From CAZLLV01 sp964560325 (lineage in GTDB: Bacteria; Acidobacteriota; Thermoanaerobaculia; Multivoradales; DATKCC01): 7,247 bases of DNA. The stretch covers positions 1 to 7,247 of the forward strand of contig CAZLLV010000105.1 of assembly GCA_964560325.1 (NCBI GenBank). The letters run 5' to 3'. Below are positions 1-5,481 of this stretch, piece after piece. Position 1 is the stretch's first letter. The number at the start of each line of letters is the position of its first letter. Position numbers and translations under genes: made by a program. The notes under the pieces are model-generated. The model searched no databases. It saw only the letters and a list, made by a program, of their open reading frames with translations, and was not told the DNA's origin.

Positions 1-463
1 GGTCGGGCAGCGGGTCCTGGCCGCCCGGCACCACCGGCACGCCGGCCTCGATCATCCGGCGCCGGCTCTCGACCTTCGAGCCCATCACCGCGATCGCCTC
101 CGCCGGCGGGCCGACGTAGACCAGTCCCGCCTCGCGGCAGGCGCGGGCGAAGTCGGCGTTCTCCGCCAGGAAGCCGTAGCCGGGGTGGACGGCGTCGGCG
201 CCGATCTCGACCGCCAGCTCGACGATCGCCTCGCCGCGCAGGTAGCTCTCGCGCGAGGGCGCCGGACCGATCGGGTACGCCTCGTCGGCGAGCCGGACCG
301 GCAGCGCGCAGCGATCGGGCTCGGAGTAGACGACCGCGCCGCGGATCCCCAGGTCGCGAGCGCCGCGCAGGATGCGCACGGCGATCTCGCCGCGGTTGGC
401 GACCAGGAGCTTGCGGATCGGTCGTCGCCTGACTGAGGGCTGGGCTGCGTCGGGCGGGCTCAC
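1..463 (-). CDS. accC: Biotin carboxylase (acyl-CoA carboxylase alpha subunit), N-terminal part, cut by window edge
   Basis: The first 154 residues are visible and the rest lies left of the window. The enzyme carboxylates biotin on a carrier protein or domain with ATP and bicarbonate, in the cytoplasm, as the first half-reaction of acetyl- or propionyl-CoA carboxylase. Visible hallmarks are the N-terminal KLLVANRGEIAVRIL motif (about residues 18-32), YSEPDR (46-51), HPGYGFLAENADFA (93-106) and MGSK (127-130). That lysine aligns with the ATP-binding Lys116 of E. coli AccC. The GTG start at 463 is effectively forced: an in-frame TGA lies six codons upstream, no other start codon lies between, and the next in-frame GTG is inside the conserved motif. 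This gives a 15-residue basic, proline-rich extension (ending RRRP) before the usual start. There is no Shine-Dalgarno, and the -10-like TACTAT ends 9 nt before the start, so the mRNA is probably leaderless. It is divergent from the GT-C gene. The visible part cannot distinguish AccC from PccA or MccA. Confidence 0.93.
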   Translation of the reverse strand, partial: MSPPDAAQPSVRRRPIRKLLVANRGEIAVRILRGARDLGIRGAVVYSEPDRCALPVRLADEAYPIGPAPSRESYLRGEAIVELAVEIGADAVHPGYGFLAENADFARACREAGLVYVGPPAEAIAVMGSKVESRRRMIEAGVPVVPGGQDPLPD

Positions 464-485
464 GGGGCGCGAATAGTATCAGCGG
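464..485. promoter_or_regulatory. Bidirectional promoter with overlapping -10 boxes between divergent leaderless genes
   Basis: This is the whole 22-bp gap between two divergent GTG starts. Its only A/T-rich patch, 472-479, reads TAGTAT on the plus strand (474-479) and TACTAT on the minus strand (478-473), one base out of register. The minus-strand box is preceded by TGA, giving an extended -10 (TGATACTAT). The distance from box to start codon is 6 nt on plus and 9 nt on minus, so transcription should begin at or within a few bases of each start codon. I see no -35 element on either side and no Shine-Dalgarno. In-frame stops lie inside the patch for both genes: TAG at 474-476 on plus, TGA at 481-479 on minus. 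This rules out starts further upstream. Symmetric -10 elements driving divergent transcription are known in bacteria; their use here is inference. Confidence 0.6.
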
Positions 486-2234
486 GTGGCCTTCCCCTCG
501 GCAGACCCGGCGGACCCGAGCGCGCGGAACGGCGCGTGGAGTTGGGCCGCCGCGGCCGTCCTGCTCGCGCTCCACGCCGCCCTCGCCGTCTCGTCGATGG
601 CGGTCAAGTCGGTCACCAACGACGAGCTCGCCCACCTGCCGGCGGGCCTCGCCGCGGTGGCGACCGGCGAGCTGCGCCTGAACCCGGAGCACCCGCCGCT
701 GGTCAAGTGGCTGGCGGGCGCGGCGGCCGCGACGCTGGACCCCGAGCTGCCGCTCGACTCGGCCGCGTACCGGGCGGGCAACCAGGGGGCGTTCGGGCGC
801 GCGACGCTGTTCGAGGCGGGGGGCGACCACCGCGCGCTCCTCTTCCGCGGCCGGCTGCCGGTCGTCGCCCTCTCGGTGCTGGGCGGGCTCGGCGTCTTCC
901 TCTGGAGCCGGCGACGCTTCGGGGTGGCCGGCGGCCTGCTGTCGCTCGCGCTCTACGCCTTCTGCCCCACCCTCCTCGCCCACGGCCGGCTGGTGACGAT
1001 GGACGCGGCGGTGGCGGCGGGAGCGGTCTGGACCCTCTACCTCGGGTGGCTCGCGGTGCGGGCCGACCGCAATGCGTGGCCGGCTGCTTGCGGCCTCGCG
1101 CTCGGCCTGACGCTGGGTGCGAAGTTCAGCGCCCTGCTGCTCGTGCCGGCGCTGGCGCTCGCCGACCTGGCGACGGCCGGAGTGGGCTCGCGCGCGGCGT
1201 GGCGCCGGTGGTTCGTGCGCTGGATCGTCGCGGGCGGCGTGGCGGCCGTCGTCGTCCAGGCGCTCTACCTCTTTCCGGCCGATCCGCTCCGCTACCTCCA
1301 CGACCTGCGGAGCCTCTACACCGAGAACGACCCGGATGCGCTCTACTACCTGGGCGGCCGGTTCCGCGCCGAGGGTTTTCCCGCGTACTTCCCGGTGGCG
1401 CTGGCGGTCAAGACCTCGCTCGCCGGCCTCGTCGCCATGGCGGCCGGGCTGGCGCTCGCCGCCCGGCGGGCGCTTCCCGGCGCCGAGCGCGAAGCGCGCC
1501 GGGACGACCTCTGGCTCTGGCTGCCGGCGGCGCTCTGGATCGCCGCGCACTCGGCGTGGGCCCTCGACCTGGGGGTACGCTATCTCTCGCCGGTCTACCC
1601 GCTCCTATACGTCCTCGCCGGCGCCTTGCCGGCGGCCGTGGCACACGGACTCTCGGCGCGCTCGGTGCGTCCCGGTTTCGCGGCCGGCGCCGTCGCGCTG
1701 GCGCTCGGCGGCGCGCAGTTCGCGACCGCGGTCGCCGCCTGGCCCGACTACCTGCCCTTCTTCAACCGGCCGGCGACGGCGCTCGCGGCGGCGCGCGGCG
1801 GCGCGCCCTGGCTCGACGACTCGAACCTCGACTGGGGGCAGGACCTGGCGCGGCTCGCGCCCTGGCTGGAGGCGAAAGGGGTCGAGCGGGTGCGCCTGCT
1901 CTACTACGGCGCCGGCGTGCCGGAGGCGTACGGCGTCGCGCGCGACCCGATGCTCCCCGACGACTGGTGGCGCTCACCCCGGCCGGGGCACTACGTCGTC
2001 TCCGCCCAGTACCTCGTCCGCGGCCTCCACACCGCCCGTACCGAGGGAGCGCCGACCGACTGGCTGCTCCGCCACCGTCCGGTCGACGTGCTCGGCGGCA
2101 CCCTCTACCTCTACCGCTTTCCGCCCGACCCGCCGGCCGCCCCGGCGCCCGAGGAGCGCGAGCGCGAGGAGGCCGGCGCCGCCGACGGCCGAGCCGGCGA
2201 GGGCGAAGCGCAGCGGCCCGCGCTCGACCCATAG
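486..2234 (+). CDS. GT-C fold membrane glycosyltransferase, phospholipid-carrier-dependent (PMT/ArnT-like)
   Basis: This 582-residue integral membrane protein is predicted to transfer a sugar from a polyprenyl-phosphate donor to an envelope acceptor on the extracytoplasmic side. About ten hydrophobic segments are visible (roughly 19-41, 122-140, 148-165, 170-190, 198-231, 243-262, 302-328, 343-360, 366-386, 396-418). The first large loop carries TNDELAHLPAG (44-54), whose acidic pair D46/E47 is the usual GT-C catalytic or donor-binding site, and LNPEHPPLVK (65-74). HGRLVTMDA (166-174) is another family-typical stretch. A soluble C-terminal domain follows, with LDDSNLDWGQDLARL (443-457) and LLYYGAGVPEAYGV (471-484). 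Conserved-looking sequence ends near YLYRF (541-545). Residues 546-582 are a Pro/Glu/Arg/Ala-rich tail lying antisense to the neighbouring gene. The GTG start is the first possible one after an in-frame TAG at 474. Substrate and acceptor cannot be read from the sequence. Confidence 0.88.
   Translation: MAFPSADPADPSARNGAWSWAAAAVLLALHAALAVSSMAVKSVTNDELAHLPAGLAAVATGELRLNPEHPPLVKWLAGAAAATLDPELPLDSAAYRAGNQGAFGRATLFEAGGDHRALLFRGRLPVVALSVLGGLGVFLWSRRRFGVAGGLLSLALYAFCPTLLAHGRLVTMDAAVAAGAVWTLYLGWLAVRADRNAWPAACGLALGLTLGAKFSALLLVPALALADLATAGVGSRAAWRRWFVRWIVAGGVAAVVVQALYLFPADPLRYLHDLRSLYTENDPDALYYLGGRFRAEGFPAYFPVALAVKTSLAGLVAMAAGLALAARRALPGAEREARRDDLWLWLPAALWIAAHSAWALDLGVRYLSPVYPLLYVLAGALPAAVAHGLSARSVRPGFAAGAVALALGGAQFATAVAAWPDYLPFFNRPATALAAARGGAPWLDDSNLDWGQDLARLAPWLEAKGVERVRLLYYGAGVPEAYGVARDPMLPDDWWRSPRPGHYVVSAQYLVRGLHTARTEGAPTDWLLRHRPVDVLGGTLYLYRFPPDPPAAPAPEEREREEAGAADGRAGEGEAQRPALDP
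1974..2234. other. 261-bp tail-to-tail overlap of two convergent membrane-protein genes
   Basis: The plus-strand GT-C gene (stop TAG 2232-2234) and the minus-strand YfhO-like gene (stop TGA 1976-1974) share 261 bp. Both use triplets beginning at positions divisible by three, so each codon faces exactly one codon of the other gene, with middle bases paired. Recognisable family sequence ends at about 2120 on both strands: plus-strand F545 (2118-2120) faces minus-strand K814. Left of that point only the plus gene looks conserved. Right of it only the minus gene does. The overlap therefore consists of two read-through tails, 37 and 47 residues long. There is no room for a terminator between the two coding ends. 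Confidence 0.8.
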
Positions 2235-4559
2235 CCGGACCCGGTGGCGCCCGGGCGGCACCGGCACCCCGATCCGGTAGAGGTTGGCGGGCTCGATCTC
2301 GACCGGATCTCCATCGACCGTCGCCCGCCAGACCGGCAGGAGGGCGCGCTGGAGGACCAGGACGGCCGGCACCGGTGTTTCGACCTCGGCCTCCAGCAGC
2401 TCGTCGCCGCTCCGGAGCACGCGGACCCGGCCGGGCCCCCGGCCGGCGGCGGACGGCAGCGGCGGCACGGCGGCGGTCGCGGCTTCCCCATCCGGCGCTC
2501 CGCCCGCGGGCGGCAAGACGACGTGGCGCTCCGGGTCGAAGCCCGGGCTCGCGAACAGGCTCCAGGCGGCGTTCAGGTGCGGCACGCGCACCGGCAGGTC
2601 GGCGAGCAGCACGCCCGGGGCCGGCCGCCGCAGCCGGTAGAGGTAGACCGGCTCGACGGCGCCCGGGGCCACCGCCGCCTCGGCGAGCACCGGCGGAAGG
2701 CCGGCGAGCGGCTCGCGCGAGATCACGTACTCGACCCCCCAGCGGCCGAGCGCGCGCAGGCGGAGGCCGTCGTCCGGGGTCGCCTTCACCGCCTCGTGCG
2801 CGACGCGCGCGAGAAACGACGACAGCCCCTCGGGGGACCGGTTGAGCTCGTAGCGCAGCCCGCCTTGGAGCACGCCGATGCCCGGGATCAGCGCCGCGGC
2901 CTCCTGCCGCGCGCCCCAGAAGGCGCGGGCGTCGGGCGGGTCGATCGCCCGGCTCTGGCCGAACAGCCCGCCGTCGCCCGCGTGGGCCACCCGCGCTCCG
3001 GCCGGAATCCGCGCGAGGAGCGGCGCCGGGCGCGTGTAGTGGATCGTCTCGTCGGTGACCCGCAGCCCGCGCAGCAGGTAGACCTGCCCGGCGGCGTGGA
3101 GGGCGAGGAGCAGCGCCCCCGCGACCACCGGGCGGCGCCGGCCGAGAGACACGGCGGCGCCGAGCAGCGCGGCCAGCACCAGGACGGTCGCGAGCGTCAC
3201 CACCCAGCGCATCCACTCGGCGCTCGCGAGCTGGAGGCTCCAGCTCTCCGCCGCGAAGGCGAAGGTGAAGAGCTCGAGGTGCTCGGGGAAGGTGACGATC
3301 CAGCCGAGAACGAAGGCGACGAGCAGCGCGACGACCGCGAGCGCCCGGCCGAGGCGCCGGAGACCGCCGCTCGCGAACACCCGCTCGAAGCCGACGCCGC
3401 AGAGGACGGCGGCCGCGACGGCGACCAGCAGCCAGAGCTTGACCGGGTAGCGGAACAGGTGCGCCCCGGGCAGCTCGAAGAGGAACCGGCCGACCGGGTT
3501 CGTGCCGCCGGCGGCGAGCAGCGTGCCCACCGCGACCGTGCCCCACGCCCACCCGCTCCGCCGGTCCCGGGGTAGCCCGGCGGCGAGCACCAGGGCGGGA
3601 GCGAGCACGCCCGGGTAGAGGGAGAGGAAGAGAGGCGGATGGCCGGCGAACAGGCCGCGCGCCCAGAAGCCCCCGGCGCCCATCAGGTCGAGCCGGCCGA
3701 ACGCCGTCGGCACCAGCCACTCGAGGGCGTGGAGCGGGTGCCAGACGGCGACGGTGAGCCGCGACTCGGAGAAGCCGCGGTAGCCGCGGGTGGTGGCCGG
3801 CAGGACGCGCAGCATCTCGACGATCTGCGGCAGCGCCACCAGCGTGCCGAGACCGATCGCGAGCACCAGCGGCCCGATCGCCCGGGGCCGCAGGAGGGCA
3901 CGGGGCGAGCGAACCGCCACCGCGCTCGCCGCGAGCAGAGCGCCAGCCACCGCGGTCGTCGGATCGCCGGAGAGGAGCACCAGCGCCCAGAGCGCCCCGG
4001 CGCCCGCGGCCCAGGACCACCGCCGCCCCCTCTCCTCCTCCTCGGTGGCGAAGAGCACTGCCGCCGCCAACGCCGGGACGAGCGCCGCGCCCGCGACCAG
4101 GTTGTACAGGTTGAGCTGCGACAGGAAGAAGCCGGAGGTGGCGTAGCAGACGCCGGCGGCCCACGCCGCCGGGCGCCCGAGCCCCCAGGCGCGGCCGAGC
4201 AGGAACATCGCGGCGGGAGCGAGCAGCCAGTGGAGCCAGAAGTGGGCGTTGAGGGCCCAGAGCACCGGAGCCACCAGGTAGAGCGCGCGGCCCGGGTAGA
4301 AGGGGAGCGCGTTCGGGTTGCCGGTGAGCGGCTGGCCGCCCCCGCGGTGGACGTCGAGCACCGGCAGCTCGCCGGCGCGCAGCGATTCCGCGAGCGGCGC
4401 CTCGAGCATCAGGTGGGTCTCGAGCACGTCGCGCAGGATCAGCGTCTCGTCCCCGAGCACGACCGACAGCACGGCGAGCAGCACGATCGCGAGCGTCGGC
4501 CCGCCGTAGACGAGTGCCGCGCGGACGGCCGGGCGCCGGAGGAACCGGGGGAGAGGCAT
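1974..4559 (-). CDS. YfhO-like multi-spanning membrane protein (GT-C-like glycosyltransferase)
   Basis: This 861-residue protein has an N-terminal membrane domain and a C-terminal soluble domain closed by one last membrane helix. Family-typical features are an early loop with RDVLETHLMLEAPLAESLR (43-61), GELPVLD followed by GGGQPLTGNPNALPFYPG (63-90), and ATSGFF with nearby LYN (140-153). The later PATTRGYRGFSES (254-266) and the C-terminal block LLPVWRATVDGDPVEIEPAN (740-759) with VPPGRHRVRL (767-776) also fit. A final helix spans about 785-803 and is followed by a basic stop-transfer stretch (805-814). In Firmicutes, YfhO proteins work with CsbB-type enzymes in glycosylating lipoteichoic acid; no such partner is visible here. 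The frame stays open upstream to 4688, but that extension is antisense to the UbiA gene. ATG 4559 directly follows a -10-like box and precedes a normal first helix, so I prefer it; ATG 4604 would add 15 residues. Residues 815-861 are an antisense-derived tail. Confidence 0.85.
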   Translation of the reverse strand: MPLPRFLRRPAVRAALVYGGPTLAIVLLAVLSVVLGDETLILRDVLETHLMLEAPLAESLRAGELPVLDVHRGGGQPLTGNPNALPFYPGRALYLVAPVLWALNAHFWLHWLLAPAAMFLLGRAWGLGRPAAWAAGVCYATSGFFLSQLNLYNLVAGAALVPALAAAVLFATEEEERGRRWSWAAGAGALWALVLLSGDPTTAVAGALLAASAVAVRSPRALLRPRAIGPLVLAIGLGTLVALPQIVEMLRVLPATTRGYRGFSESRLTVAVWHPLHALEWLVPTAFGRLDLMGAGGFWARGLFAGHPPLFLSLYPGVLAPALVLAAGLPRDRRSGWAWGTVAVGTLLAAGGTNPVGRFLFELPGAHLFRYPVKLWLLVAVAAAVLCGVGFERVFASGGLRRLGRALAVVALLVAFVLGWIVTFPEHLELFTFAFAAESWSLQLASAEWMRWVVTLATVLVLAALLGAAVSLGRRRPVVAGALLLALHAAGQVYLLRGLRVTDETIHYTRPAPLLARIPAGARVAHAGDGGLFGQSRAIDPPDARAFWGARQEAAALIPGIGVLQGGLRYELNRSPEGLSSFLARVAHEAVKATPDDGLRLRALGRWGVEYVISREPLAGLPPVLAEAAVAPGAVEPVYLYRLRRPAPGVLLADLPVRVPHLNAAWSLFASPGFDPERHVVLPPAGGAPDGEAATAAVPPLPSAAGRGPGRVRVLRSGDELLEAEVETPVPAVLVLQRALLPVWRATVDGDPVEIEPANLYRIGVPVPPGRHRVRLWVERGPLRFALAGSAVGGAGLLALALLGRRGGRRVGRKAVEVEGAAEHVDRTVAEQPVGRRSLGTGGVEAADEVLGGDDVVPRPG

Positions 4560-4560
4560 T

Positions 4561-4586
4561 CGCCCGTAGTGTAGCGACAGCGGGCG
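4561..4586. repeat. Short inverted repeat in the divergent promoter region
   Basis: CGCCCG (4561-4566) and CGGGCG (4581-4586) are perfect 6-bp inverted arms with a 14-bp spacer. Their centres are 20 bp apart, close to two helical turns. The left arm lies between the YfhO-gene -10 box and its start codon. The right arm lies just upstream of the UbiA-gene -10 box. This position would suit an operator for a dimeric regulator of both genes. However, six G/C-only bases recur easily by chance in DNA this GC-rich. Confidence 0.25.
4568..4573 (-). promoter_or_regulatory. -10 box for the YfhO-like gene
   Basis: On the minus strand TACACT matches the sigma-70-type -10 consensus at four of six positions (T, A, A and final T). 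It ends 8 nt before ATG 4559. That spacing places the transcription start at or beside the start codon. No Shine-Dalgarno and no convincing -35 box are visible. It lies in the 43-bp gap (4560-4602) shared with the divergent UbiA gene, so the two promoters must overlap upstream. Confidence 0.45.
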
Positions 4587-4588
4587 CG

Positions 4589-4594
4589 TAGAAT
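4589..4594 (+). promoter_or_regulatory. -10 box for the UbiA-family gene
   Basis: TAGAAT matches five of six consensus -10 positions and ends exactly 8 nt before ATG 4603, the same spacing as the opposing promoter. No ribosome binding site lies in the 8 nt between, so a leaderless or near-leaderless mRNA is likely. No good -35 element is seen about 17 bp upstream, where the sequence runs into the opposing promoter. Confidence 0.55.
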
Positions 4595-4602
4595 GGCTGC
4601 TC

Positions 4603-5481
4603 ATGCCGATCCGTGCCCTGGTGCGCTCGCTGCGCCCGCCGCAGTGGGCGAAGAACGCCTTCGTTCTGGCGCCACTCGTCTTCGGCAAGGTGCTCGACGA
4701 CGCCCCGTCGCTCTTCGCCGCCGCGCTCGCCTTCGCCGCCTTCTGCGCCGCCTCGTCGGCGGTCTACCTGGTCAACGACGTCCAGGACCGGGAGAGCGAC
4801 CGCCACCACCCGCTCAAGCGCCTGCGGCCGGTCGCCGCCGGTACGCTGCCGGTGCCGCTGGCACTCGGCACGGCGGCCGTCCTGCTGGCCGCGGCGACCG
4901 CCCTCGGGGCGCCGCTCGGCGCCGGCTTCCTCGCGGTGCTCGCCGCCTACGCGCTCCTCAACCTCGGCTACTCGGCCGGCCTCAAGAACGTGGTGATCCT
5001 CGACGTGATGATCGTCGCCGTCGGCTTCGTGCTGCGGGTGATCGCCGGCGGGCTCGCGATCGCGGTGCCGGTCTCGAGCTGGCTGCTCCTGTGCACGATC
5101 TTCCTGGCGCTCTTCCTCGCCTTCTCCAAGCGCCGGCACGAGATCGTGCTGCTCGCCGAGGACGCGCGCGGCCAGCGGCGGGTGCTCGACCACTACAGCC
5201 CCGCCTTCCTCGACCAGATGATCAACGTGGTCACCGCCTCGTCGGTCGTCTGCTACGCGCTCTACGCCGTCGCGCCCGAGACCCAGGAGCGCTTCGACTC
5301 CGACTGGTTGGTCTACACGATCCCGCTGGTGCTGTTCGGGATCTTCCGCTACCTCTACCTCGTGTACCAGAAGCCGCACGAGAAGAACCCGACCGAGGCG
5401 ATCCTCGCCGATCCGCCGTTCCTCGTGAACCTCGTCCTCTGGGCGCTCGCCGTGGTCTGGATCGTCTACGGCACCGGCTGA
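4603..5481 (+). CDS. UbiA-family decaprenyl-phosphate phosphoribosyltransferase-like protein
   Basis: This 292-residue membrane protein is a normal length for the family and has eight or nine hydrophobic segments. The first Asp-rich motif NDVQDRESD (58-66) binds Mg2+-diphosphate, and LKRLRPVAAGTLP (71-83) follows. The second motif region is YSAGLKNVVILDVM (123-136), then GFVLRVIAGG (141-150). SKRRHE (175-180), the YSP..LDQM segment (198-206) and the near-terminal YQKPHEKNPTE (255-265) match phosphoribosyltransferase-type members rather than quinone or haem prenyltransferases. Such enzymes (Rv3806c in Mycobacterium tuberculosis) transfer 5-phosphoribose from PRPP to a polyprenyl phosphate, the first membrane step towards decaprenyl-phosphoryl arabinose. 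Flanking GT-C-type genes fit a role in lipid-linked pentose supply. Polyprenol length and the final sugar are unknown, and no DprE1/DprE2-type epimerase genes are visible. ATG 4603 is preceded by a -10-like box and no Shine-Dalgarno. The family call is firm; the exact substrate is less so. Confidence 0.88.
   Translation: MPIRALVRSLRPPQWAKNAFVLAPLVFGKVLDDAPSLFAAALAFAAFCAASSAVYLVNDVQDRESDRHHPLKRLRPVAAGTLPVPLALGTAAVLLAAATALGAPLGAGFLAVLAAYALLNLGYSAGLKNVVILDVMIVAVGFVLRVIAGGLAIAVPVSSWLLLCTIFLALFLAFSKRRHEIVLLAEDARGQRRVLDHYSPAFLDQMINVVTASSVVCYALYAVAPETQERFDSDWLVYTIPLVLFGIFRYLYLVYQKPHEKNPTEAILADPPFLVNLVLWALAVVWIVYGTG
5466..5481. other. 16-bp tail-to-tail overlap of convergent genes
   Basis: The UbiA-family gene ends with TGA at 5479-5481, and the minus-strand glycosyltransferase ends with TAG at 5468-5466. 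The last five codons of each gene therefore overlap in antisense. No terminator hairpin with a T-tract is visible on either strand; CGGCTGAGCCG around the TGA has arms too close together to be convincing. Confidence 0.8.

Noticed and set aside
185..436. An 83-codon plus-strand open frame.
   Set aside because: It is antisense to the biotin carboxylase, whose motifs are unmistakable on the minus strand.
536..2845. A 769-codon plus-strand open frame.
   Set aside because: It is a +2 shadow of the GT-C gene running on antisense to the YfhO-like gene, with an Arg/Pro/Gly-rich low-complexity translation and no motif.
2244..3575. A 443-codon plus-strand open frame just after the GT-C stop.
   Set aside because: It lies entirely opposite the YfhO-like gene. 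Its Arg/Glu/Gln/Asp-rich translation looks like antisense of a membrane protein and not a real product.
3639..4574. A 311-codon plus-strand open frame antisense to the YfhO-like N-terminal half.
   Set aside because: It shows the same antisense composition and no recognisable motif, while the opposite strand shows clear YfhO features.
4560..4688. A longer N-terminus for the YfhO-like protein, from 4688 or 4604.
   Set aside because: The extension is antisense to the UbiA coding sequence, has no hydrophobic start, and would require transcription from upstream of the best -10 box.
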